Shown: one piece after another, positions 1-6,200 of the stretch
Numbering within the stretch: position 1 is the first letter of the stretch
Layout: the number at the start of each line of letters is the position of its first letter
NCBI GenBank assembly: GCA_041672395.1
Contig: JBAYZS010000084.1
Location: 1-6,805 of the forward strand
Source of the DNA: UBA5287 sp041672395
GTDB lineage: Bacteria > Bacteroidota > Bacteroidia > Bacteroidales > Dysgonomonadaceae
DNA: 6,805 nucleotides
Direction: 5' to 3'
Translations under genes and position numbers: made by a program
The notes under the pieces: model-generated
What the model was told of the DNA's origin: nothing
Database searches by the model: none
Seen by the model: only the letters and a program-made list of their open reading frames with translations

Positions 1-123
1 TGACTACGCTCTTTCCTTGACCTGACAGCGACTTGATTACTAAAAGAGAAGAACTCGCTGCGCTCAAACAGCTTCTCTTTTTGACGTAATCTTCGTCGGT
101 CAGGTGCCCAAGGAAGTCACTCA
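1..123. repeat. Large imperfect inverted repeat (long hairpin) at left edge
   Basis: The two arms, about 1-51 and 72-123, are imperfect reverse complements. The innermost ten bases, AAAAGAGAAG (42-51) and CTTCTCTTTT (72-81), pair perfectly. Further out, GATTAC, a GCGAC/GTCG-like block, ACCTGAC/GTCAGGT and CTTTCCTTG/CAAGGAAG pair with small bulges. The 20-nt loop (52-71) contains ACTCGCTGCGCTCAAACA. It could be a bidirectional terminator, the end of a mobile element, or a structured recombination site. The left boundary may extend beyond the window. The inverted repeat is seen directly; its function is unknown. Confidence 0.75.
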
Positions 124-222
124 TGTCTGCGAAAAACAATATCAAATACTTAAACAATTGAGAAATTGAGTACATTCGTCATTAAATTATGTTAAACGAT
201 TTTCAGTTTTTCATTGGACGAT

Positions 223-260
223 GGTGGGAGCATAGTGAGAGGAAGGTGGGAGCATGGTGG
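223..260. repeat. Direct repeat of GGTGGGAGCAT
   Basis: GGTGGGAGCAT occurs at 223-233 and again at 245-255, a period of 22 bp, or about two helical turns. A partial third unit (TGGTGGGA) follows at about 255-262. These G-rich units stand out in an AT-rich surround. They could be protein-binding sites or remains of a longer tandem array; function unknown. Confidence 0.6.
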
Positions 261-286
261 GATAAAGCTTATAGTTAAATTTCATT

Positions 287-305
287 AACTCGCTACACTC
301 AAACA
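287..305 (+). repeat. Second copy of hairpin-loop motif (AACTCGCT..CTCAAACA)
   Basis: AACTCGCTACACTCAAACA at 287-305 matches the loop of the left-edge hairpin (52-70) at 17 of 19 positions. The flanks here pair only weakly, so this may be a decayed copy of the same element. Two copies within 300 bp suggest a dispersed repeat family. Function unknown. Confidence 0.6.
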
Positions 306-435
306 TGTATCAAATTACGTTTATTTCATCAAGCGGGTACCCCGAATATTAACTGAAATGTCGAAACATAATTATTACAGACATGGAAGATATTAAGAAA
401 AAAACTATTTTGTTAATAATGACAATTTGAATCTC

Positions 436-474
436 GATTTTTAATTGACCGCGAGAACTTTCTCCTTAAAAATC
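436..474. repeat. 9-bp perfect inverted repeat with 21-nt loop
   Basis: GATTTTTAA (436-444) and TTAAAAATC (466-474) are perfect reverse complements around a 21-nt, relatively GC-rich centre that includes GACCGCGAG. It lies about 180 bp upstream of the ATPase gene with no gene beside it. It may be an operator, a terminator of a lost gene or a chance AT-rich palindrome. Confidence 0.45.
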
Positions 475-567
475 AAGTTGCAATCAGACGGCGTCATCTA
501 TATGGTTAAAATGCTTATTTGTACCATTATGGAAGTAGCAGATATCATACCTTCTTGAGAAATATCA

Positions 568-608
568 TATCTTTGCATAGCACAAATGAATATTTTATTG
601 TATATTTG
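568..608 (+). promoter_or_regulatory. Candidate promoter(s) of the ATPase-STAS-PIN operon
   Basis: Two perfect matches to the Bacteroidetes -7 element TAnnTTTG lie upstream of the first gene: TATCTTTG (568-575) and TATATTTG (601-608). Neither has a clear TTTG -33 box 19-21 bp upstream, so they are supported by the -7 box only. An 8-bp direct repeat, ATATCATA at 542-549 and 562-569, has a 20-bp period, and its second copy overlaps the first -7 box by two bases, which would suit a regulator site. Confidence 0.4.
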
Positions 609-611
609 CAT

Positions 612-659
612 ATGAGTGAGATTATTGAACTATTAACCCTCAATTCAAAAATACAATGA
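612..659 (+). CDS. Possible 15-codon leader peptide coupled to the ATPase gene
   Basis: An ATG at 612 opens a short frame, MSEIIELLTLNSKIQ, whose TGA stop (657-659) overlaps the ATG of the next gene (656-658) as ATGA. That is the classic geometry for translational coupling. If transcription starts from the 568-575 box the peptide lies in the leader; from the 601-608 box its ATG would sit at or near the 5' end. A 15-codon ORF can easily arise by chance, and the peptide is not recognised. Confidence 0.25.
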   Translation: MSEIIELLTLNSKIQ

Positions 660-1489
660 ATAATTTACCAATAATACAAAATAATTATATTGGTTTTAAT
701 AATCTTATTGATTTGTACACTAATAATAAAAATACATATTTTGAAAATATTGAAATTAATATCAGAAATTTTTTTGCGGCAAATATGAGTGCTCCTTTAG
801 GTGTTGTTTTAGATAAACTTACATCAAATATCAACTCAATAAATATCCATGTAAGCGAAAAAGCTAAAGACATTTTACAGCGTAATTGTTTTCTTTCAAA
901 TTACGGATATGAAATAAAGTATGATAAGAACGATACTACTATTCCTTACACAAGATTCTCAAGAAATGAAAGTAAAAATTTTGCAGATTATGTTTATAAC
1001 AAGCTTTTATCTCACAACTCAATGCCAAATTTATCAGAAGGATTGAAAAGGAAAGTATTGGAGGTAATTTGTGAATTATTTTCTAATGCAAGTTTACATT
1101 CTAAAACATCTTACATTTATGCATGCGGTCAATATTATCCCAATTTAAATCAATTGGATTTTACAATTGCAGATATGGGTATTGGAATACGTGAAAATGT
1201 AAGTGCCTTTATGGGTAAAGATATCGATTCTATAAAAGCGATACAATGGGCTTTAGTAGACGGCAACACAACTAAGAAGTCTGTTCCGGGTGGATATGGA
1301 TTGGGTATTCTTAAAAACCTAATTACATATAACAATGGATTTATGCAAATTGTAAGTGACGATGGTTTTTATGAATTTAACAACAATCGAGAAACTTACA
1401 AGAATTTTATGGGAAAATTTCCGGGAACTGTTGTAAATTTGCAGTTTAGAACAAATGACTTCGCTTCTTATTCTCTTACGAATGAATAA
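656..1489 (+). CDS. STAS-like plus GHKL ATPase protein (anti-sigma/partner-switch kinase type)
   Basis: A 277-residue cytoplasmic protein with no membrane segment. The C-terminal half is a GHKL (HATPase_c) ATP-binding domain. The N box is ELFSNASLHS (140-149, with E140 and N144), the G1 box DMGIGI (173-178, with D173), the G2 box GGYGLGIL (212-219), and a closing GT motif lies near 257-258. No dimerisation/phosphoacceptor domain (H box) precedes it, so it is not an ordinary sensor histidine kinase; SpoIIAB/RsbW-like kinases or conformational ATPases are closer analogues. Residues about 33-85 look like a STAS-type fold (alternating strand and helix, ending in an ILQRNCFLSNYG-like segment). It is the first gene of an operon, 10 bp before a STAS-like gene and then a PIN nuclease. 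The inferred role is an ATP-dependent switch over the downstream partners. The ATPase call is strong, the N-terminal domain moderate, the role speculative. Confidence 0.85.
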   Translation: MNNLPIIQNNYIGFNNLIDLYTNNKNTYFENIEINIRNFFAANMSAPLGVVLDKLTSNINSINIHVSEKAKDILQRNCFLSNYGYEIKYDKNDTTIPYTRFSRNESKNFADYVYNKLLSHNSMPNLSEGLKRKVLEVICELFSNASLHSKTSYIYACGQYYPNLNQLDFTIADMGIGIRENVSAFMGKDIDSIKAIQWALVDGNTTKKSVPGGYGLGILKNLITYNNGFMQIVSDDGFYEFNNNRETYKNFMGKFPGTVVNLQFRTNDFASYSLTNE

Positions 1490-1499
1490 ATAAAATGAA

Positions 1500-1853
1500 A
1501 TGAAACAAGAACCAATTATTATAAACGTTCAAAATATAATTAACAGTCAATTCTGTATCGACGCTGAAGATGGTCAAAAGATTTATGAAATGGTTCACAA
1601 AGCGTTGGATGAAAAGAAATATGTAATACTCTCTTTCAAAGATATCAAATTGTTAATTACTGCTTTTTTGAATACAGCCATTGGGCAACTCTACAAAGAT
1701 TTTTCTTCTGATGAGATTGAGACCTATTTAAGCAAAATAGATTTCGATCCTATTTTTATACCAACTTGGGAAAAGGTTGTTAATGGTGCTCCCATTTATT
1801 ACTCAAATCCTAAAAAGTTTGAAAGTGATATCAGTGAAATTATGGAGGATTAA
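1500..1853 (+). CDS. STAS-like domain protein (DUF4325 type)
   Basis: A 117-residue soluble protein. Residues about 17-80 fit the STAS-like DUF4325 pattern: a strand YVILSFKDI (41-49), then ITAFLNTAIGQLY (53-65), the helix that in STAS anti-anti-sigma factors follows the regulatory Ser/Thr. T54 is the residue in the corresponding place. The ATG at 1500 is used because the ATG at 1495 meets a stop after one codon. It starts 10 bp after the ATPase gene and ends 3 bp before the PIN gene, so co-transcription is very likely. DUF4325 proteins are often found beside GHKL ATPases, and the pair resembles SpoIIAA/SpoIIAB. The inferred role is binding partner or phosphorylation substrate of the ATPase. 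The target is unknown; the adjacent nuclease is the simplest candidate. Confidence 0.7.
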   Translation: MKQEPIIINVQNIINSQFCIDAEDGQKIYEMVHKALDEKKYVILSFKDIKLLITAFLNTAIGQLYKDFSSDEIETYLSKIDFDPIFIPTWEKVVNGAPIYYSNPKKFESDISEIMED

Positions 1854-1856
1854 ATT

Positions 1857-2396
1857 ATGATTAAGCTTATTAATGAAGAGGATATTCCCTCAATAAAACC
1901 AAGAACAATTTTTTTTGATGCCAACATATTGATCTCATTATTTTTTCTCACAAATCCAAACGATCATACCTATAAAGGCTATTCACGAATTTTCAATAAA
2001 TTATTAAATCAGGGAAACAAACTCGCTATTGATGTAATTGTTGTTTCTGAAGTTGTAAACAGAGCTTTACGAATGGAATATCATAATTATTTATCTAAAT
2101 ATAATATTGATAGAAATAAAGAACCATTTAAATATTTTCGCAATAAAAAAGAGGGTAAAGATGCAATTAATAGGACACGTACTATGATGTGTGATGTTAT
2201 TCTTCCGCAATTTAATATTATTGAAAAAAAATGGGGAAAATTTGAACTTGAAGATTTATTGACCAGAGATGGAGACTTCAACGACCAGTTGATTGCAAAT
2301 CTTTGTAAAGAAAATAGTTATATATTACTCACAGATGATGCCGATTTTATAGATAGTGATACTGAAATATTATCACTAAATAAAAACTATGCCTGA
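1857..2396 (+). CDS. PIN-domain ribonuclease
   Basis: A 179-residue protein with the four acidic positions of PIN-fold nucleases in order. D21 lies in the first strand (TIFFDANILI, 18-27), E65 in VVSEVVNRA (62-70), D143 in DFNDQLIANLC (140-150), and D160 with D163 in ILLTDDADF (156-164). These would coordinate Mg2+/Mn2+ for single-stranded RNA cleavage, as in VapC toxins. It is longer than a typical VapC (about 130 aa) because of a charged helical insert around residues 75-135. The start is 3 bp after the STAS-like gene and no VapB-type antitoxin is adjacent. Control by the two upstream switch proteins instead of an antitoxin is therefore the natural inference. The PIN call is strong; the target RNA and biological role are unknown. 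Confidence 0.85.
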   Translation: MIKLINEEDIPSIKPRTIFFDANILISLFFLTNPNDHTYKGYSRIFNKLLNQGNKLAIDVIVVSEVVNRALRMEYHNYLSKYNIDRNKEPFKYFRNKKEGKDAINRTRTMMCDVILPQFNIIEKKWGKFELEDLLTRDGDFNDQLIANLCKENSYILLTDDADFIDSDTEILSLNKNYA

Positions 2397-2407
2397 TAAA
2401 TCCATAC

Positions 2408-2428
2408 TCTGCAAAATAGCAGATTTTT
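2408..2428 (+). terminator. Intrinsic terminator of the ATPase-STAS-PIN operon
   Basis: TCTGC (2408-2412) and GCAGA (2419-2423) form a 5-bp stem with a 6-nt loop (AAAATA), followed directly by five T (2424-2428). It starts 11 bp after the PIN stop codon. The stem is short, so termination may be partial. Confidence 0.5.
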
Positions 2429-2465
2429 AAACCAAATGTGCCTTATACACGCTTGAGAGCAGTTC

Positions 2466-2615
2466 TTAAACGTATAACAAATTTAGAGCGATAACAGAAA
2501 CACTACTTAAAGGCTGCTGTTCTCCTATACACCGTTTCCAGTAATCTAACCAGAAATTGTATCCATAAGGAACTTTAAAACGACTTGAACCATTCACAGT
2601 CTCTACTTTTTCCAT
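2466..2615 (-). pseudogene. Remnant or small ORF resembling a Bacteroidetes VNG...WLDYW family N-terminus
   Basis: The minus strand from ATG at 2615 reads 49 codons to a TAA at 2466-2468. The peptide begins MEKVETVNGSSRFKVPYG and continues with a WLDYWKRCIGEQ segment. It reminds me of the N-terminus of a roughly 100-residue Bacteroidetes family, with Cys and GAHV/WYIVPLC-type motifs, that looks like a small zinc/HNH-type protein. Here the conserved cysteines and the second half are missing. In the same frame beyond the stop the reading continues ELLSSVYKAHLV and stops again, as expected of a decayed gene. The start lies in an AT-rich region without a clear promoter. The reading frame is certain; the family resemblance is from memory and weak. 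Confidence 0.35.
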
Positions 2616-2748
2616 TATTCTCGCGAATTAGCTTAATGAGGGCAATTAATACGTTTGAACTTATGGAAAATCCTTGTGAAATATATTTCAAACCTGATGA
2701 ATAATAAAGAAGAAATTCGAATAATCAACATTAATATATTCATAATAA

Positions 2749-2780
2749 TAACATATTTTTGAAAAAATATGTTACGTTTG
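2749..2780 (+). promoter_or_regulatory. Perfect palindrome joined to a -7 box, upstream of the cas13b operon
   Basis: TAACATATTTTT (2749-2760) and AAAAATATGTTA (2763-2774) are perfect 12-bp arms around a central GA. The last two bases of the palindrome are the first two of TACGTTTG (2773-2780), a perfect TAnnTTTG -7 element. No TTTG -33 box is present at the usual spacing, which suggests that activation or repression through the palindrome matters. Transcription from here would start near 2785 and run through the short ORFs towards cas13b. Operator function is inferred; the palindrome and box are seen directly. Confidence 0.5.
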
Positions 2781-2804
2781 TGCTAACAATCTAAATTTTA
2801 AACA

Positions 2805-2982
2805 ATGAACGATACTGATAATCTGATAAATAGTAATAATCCTATTATCATCAACCTTTCTGAAAGTAGAAATGCCAAATCAAGCAAGTACTTTTTTTTA
2901 TAAGGCAATACAACATCTTGCCCCAGGTGGTGCATTAGGTAGCGTAGTACCTGTGGATTTGTCAAGTTTTTTGAGCGAATAA
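2805..2982 (+). pseudogene. Short gene broken (or frameshifted) at a T8 tract; tail may be an independent 36-aa ORF
   Basis: ATG at 2805 opens a frame of 32 residues (MNDTDNLINSNNPIIINLSE...) that stops at 2901-2903 just after eight T (2892-2899). Removing one T joins it to a second frame ending at TAA 2980-2982, giving 58 residues with tail KAIQHLAPGGALGSVVPVD and then LSSFLSE. That second frame also has its own ATG at 2872 (36 residues, MPNQASTFFYKAIQHL...). The tail lies 9 bp before the next gene. Its GC content is visibly higher than the AT-rich first part, so this could be two unrelated pieces joined near the T tract. The LAPGGALGSVVPV segment faintly resembles the strand-turn-strand after the catalytic motif of N6-adenine methyltransferases; I would not name it on that basis. 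Alternatives are a pseudogene, a slippery-tract frameshift or a sequencing error. Confidence 0.4.
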
Positions 2983-2989
2983 CTTGACA
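2960..2989. promoter_or_regulatory. 9-bp inverted repeat just before the small-gene start
   Basis: TGTCAAGTT (2960-2968) and AACTTGACA (2981-2989) are perfect reverse complements with a 12-nt spacer. The right arm ends two bases before the ATG at 2992, and the repeat contains the end of the preceding reading frame. Half-site spacing is 21 bp centre to centre (two helical turns), suiting a dimeric DNA-binding protein. As RNA it would place a hairpin against the start codon of the 68-aa gene. Either use is inferred. Confidence 0.5.
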
Positions 2990-2991
2990 TT

Positions 2992-3198
2992 ATGAACCTG
3001 GCAACGCAAATACGAACCCGAATTGAGAAGTTGCCCGAAGGAAAAACCTTTGGTTATGCCGATTTGCGAATGGTCATTGAGGCGGCAAATGAGAATATCG
3101 AGAATGGTGGTGGTCCGTTCTGGGCGTTAGTCGCACGCAATGGTAAGATTGTAGGAAGAAGTAGCAACAAAGGTGGTTATTGGAAAGTAATCAAATAA
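2992..3198 (+). CDS. Small protein, possible winged-helix regulator, upstream of cas13b
   Basis: A 68-residue basic protein that begins MNLATQIRTRIEKLPEGKTFGYADL and ends ARNGKIVGRSSNKGGYWKV. The pattern (N-terminal helix, a G..F...DL turn, further helix, then a basic G.I.R....GGYW hairpin) resembles the winged-helix N-terminal domain of AbiEi/DUF6088-type antitoxins, but it is only one domain long and lacks a clear recognition-helix match. The gene is richer in GC than cas13b and the operon to its left, like the short tail just before it, hinting at a different origin. It starts 9 bp after that tail and ends 11 bp before cas13b, so it is very probably co-transcribed with cas13b. It is not Csx27 or Csx28: it has no membrane segments and no HEPN RxxxxH motif, and it is too short. 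Being a gene is likely; the function is uncertain. Confidence 0.6.
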   Translation: MNLATQIRTRIEKLPEGKTFGYADLRMVIEAANENIENGGGPFWALVARNGKIVGRSSNKGGYWKVIK

Positions 3199-3209
3199 AT
3201 ATCTAAGAA

Positions 3210-6200
3210 ATGGAGACAGACAGCACAAAAGAAGTACAGGCTTATAACCTGATCGAGACACCATGGTATTTTGGCGCATACCTTAACATGGCAAGACACA
3301 ATATGTTCTTACTTATTAATCATTTGACGGAAAAATTTTCTTATCTGAATGGTGAAAAACTGACTAATGATGAAGAAATATGCACCACAAAGCATTTGCT
3401 TGTCACGATATTCGATCCGGTGCAAACTATATACGAAGATGAACGCTTTAAAGTGTACAAGTATTTGGTTAAACGGCACTATCTTCCATTTATTAAAATC
3501 TTTCACGAGAAAAACGGGTATCAATTAGATTCAAATCCTATTGTCGATTACAAAGGACTGCATAATTTTCTTTTATCTGTCTTCAACTCTTTGAACAGTT
3601 GTAGAAACTCTTTCACTCATTATCTCTCTGTCGATAATACCGGGAAAAAAATAGACGAGCGAAAACCCATTCTCGACAAAAATATGAAGAGCACTCTTGA
3701 GCAGCTTTTCAAGCTAGCACCAACATTTTCTTTAAAACGTTTTGAGGCAAGTCATGAAGAAAATGATTTCGATCATTTAAATTTGTATGAGCTATTTCAT
3801 CCAGATTCATCACAATTAACAGAACATGGTTTTTATTTTTTCATCAACCTATTTTTGGAAAGAAGTTATGCCATAAAATTCCTAAAGAAAATCCGTGGGT
3901 TCAAAAACGACAGCACGCCATCTTTTCGTGCTACCATACAGGCTTTTACCGCTTATTCTCTGAGAATTCCTGATGTAAAATTGGATGTAGAAGACAAGAA
4001 ACTCTCGTTGCTCCTTGAAATGCTAAACGAGTTGCAACGCTGTCCCAAAGAGCTGCACAGTCATTTATCCGATGAAGACAGAAAAATATTTCAACCATCT
4101 TTGGATGAAAAAGATAAAAGCAACATTCTTCTAAACAGTACAGATTACGAAAACATCAAAGATGAAGATATAGACAGTTTAATATCAGAGATCACATCCT
4201 TACGCAGAGAGAGCAATCGTTTTCCCTACTTTGCGCTTCGTTTTATAGATGAATTTGATTTGCTGCCCCATATCCGTTTCCAAATCACGTTAGGCAAGCT
4301 TCATGTAAAATCATACGAAAAAATAATCACCGGCAATAAAAAAAATCGTCGTATAGTTGAGACCATTCAAGCTTTTGGGAAACTTTCCGATTTTGAGCAT
4401 AGTGAAGATGAAATACTCCGTGATCTGCAAGAAGTGGGAGTCATAGAAAAAGGTTGCTATTTTGAACAATATGCACCCCACTACAATATGGAGAATAACC
4501 AACTCCCATTTTATCTGTTTGATGATAAAAAAACAATGAAATACCCCTCTACTCCCACGGGTTTCATCAGTCTAAACGATCTACCCAAGATAGTAATACT
4601 CGCCAAATTATTTCCTGTAGATTCAAAATCGAAAAAATGTAAAGTCGAGGACATCATTAAGGATTTTATTGAAATAGATAAAACCTGTTATTTAAACTAT
4701 GATGAGCTCCAAAAAATTAAACAACAACTATCGTTAATCCCCGAAGAATTTACCAGGAGAATTATACAAGAGAAGTCCATCAAAGGGAGAAACGGTAAAC
4801 CTGACTATTTAAACCTACATAAAGAAATAAACCTACTCACACGACTAAATAAATCCAAAGAAGAACTGTGCCTTTTGACAAGCGATGAACTAAGAAAACT
4901 AACAAGAGATCGCAAAGAATTGGAATATATCAATCAAATCAGGTATCTCCATTTTTTAGATAAAAGAAAACAGGAATTACAGAAATATTTACCAAATGGA
5001 CTCCTGGTAAATCAATTGCCAGAGCAAATCACCCGTTACTTATTGAATATAAACGAACCAGATACTGAGAAAACAATCGATCAAAAAATAAAAGCGGTAT
5101 ACGATGATTGCAATATACGTTTGAAACGAATCAAGAAAGAAACCGAAAAACCTCAGTACGAACAAAATATAAAATTAGGAGAATTAGCCACATTCCTTGC
5201 AAGAGACATCATTAAAATGGTTGTTGACAAGGATGTAAAACAAAAAATCACCTCACCCTATTACAACAATCTACAGAACAAGATTGCCTATTTCAGCATC
5301 TCACAGTCGGAAATCATTGCATTATGCAACGAGCTACAACTATTCGACAATAACAAAGGACACGTTTTTCTTTCGCGTCAACTAATCAACAAGTCAAACA
5401 ACATTATTGACTTCTATAAAAACTATTTAGAAACCAAATGCAAGTGGATTACCACCCACTTATCTAAAGAAGAAGCTATTCCATTGTCACTCCTCAAAAT
5501 CAAAGAGAAGGTCGGTAGAAACGACTTCAACCATTGGCTGTCTAACAAATCCACTATGCCCGTCAGTCTCCCTAACACCCTCTTTGACAAGGACGTCAGC
5601 ACCTATCTATCAAAAGAACTGCACAAAAATAGAATGCCTTTTAATCAGGGAGACAAGTTTTCCATACTTCTTTCGAAATTTCTGCAACAAGATACACAAC
5701 CTTTTTACCGCTTCAAAAGAATATACTTTGTAAATGGCGAACCGAAAGAAATAGATATAAATGATTTAGACGGCAAGACCCTTAAAAGTCGGTACGGTAA
5801 GCAAGTTGAGAAAAACGAAAAGCAAATCCGTTTCATCCAAACGCAAGACCGTATCATTAAACTACTTTGCGAGCATATACTCTCTGAATATAACAGTGAT
5901 TCACATCACAAGAGTTTAAAGTTGGCGTCGATAGTTCCATTTTCTGAGGAAAGTCCACTGAACAATCCATTTCAATTTAAACAACGAATCATCAGAAAAG
6001 GAAATGAAACATATTTTACCGTTATCGCAAAAGATAATCAGCGTCAGTTAGATGAGATATCCGCATACAGCCAGCTAACAACCGAGGATGAGAAGAATTC
6101 ATTTAAAGGACAGAAAGGATATGAATGGACAGTAAAAGACTTTGGACGATTCAAGAAAATGACTTTCGACCGGAGAATAAGTTCTCTTTCTTCATATTTT

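Larger units (their letters stand above)
124..567. other. Intergenic stretch without a recognisable gene
   Basis: I see no convincing coding sequence on either strand between the left-edge hairpin and the promoter region of the ATPase operon. What stands out is listed separately: a direct repeat at 223-260, a second copy of the hairpin loop motif at 287-305, and an inverted repeat at 436-474. No tRNA or rRNA was recognised. The stretch may be decayed mobile-element DNA, but no remnant could be named. Confidence 0.5.

Noticed and set aside
324..345. GGGTACCC palindrome within GCGGGTACCCCG
   Set aside because: Only 8 bp perfect, with no adjacent gene or promoter element; likely chance.
685..873. 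Minus-strand 62-codon frame inside the ATPase gene
   Set aside because: Lies fully inside a strongly supported gene on the other strand and shows no independent domain; an antisense shadow.
656..1489. Reading the ATPase as a two-component sensor histidine kinase
   Set aside because: The N, G1 and G2 boxes are present but there is no H box/dimerisation domain, no transmembrane segment and no response regulator nearby.
2087..2281. Minus-strand 64-codon frame inside the PIN gene
   Set aside because: Antisense shadow of a gene with clear catalytic motifs.
1857..2396. Calling the PIN protein a VapC toxin of a VapBC pair
   Set aside because: No small DNA-binding antitoxin gene is adjacent, the protein is longer than usual VapC, and its operon partners are STAS/ATPase proteins.
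2992..3198. 68-aa protein as Csx27 or Csx28
   Set aside because: No transmembrane helices as in Csx27, no HEPN RxxxxH motif as in Csx28, and far shorter than either.
3309..3524. Minus-strand 71-codon frame inside cas13b (also 4311-4502)
   Set aside because: Antisense shadows within the continuous Cas13b reading frame; compositions follow the opposite strand.
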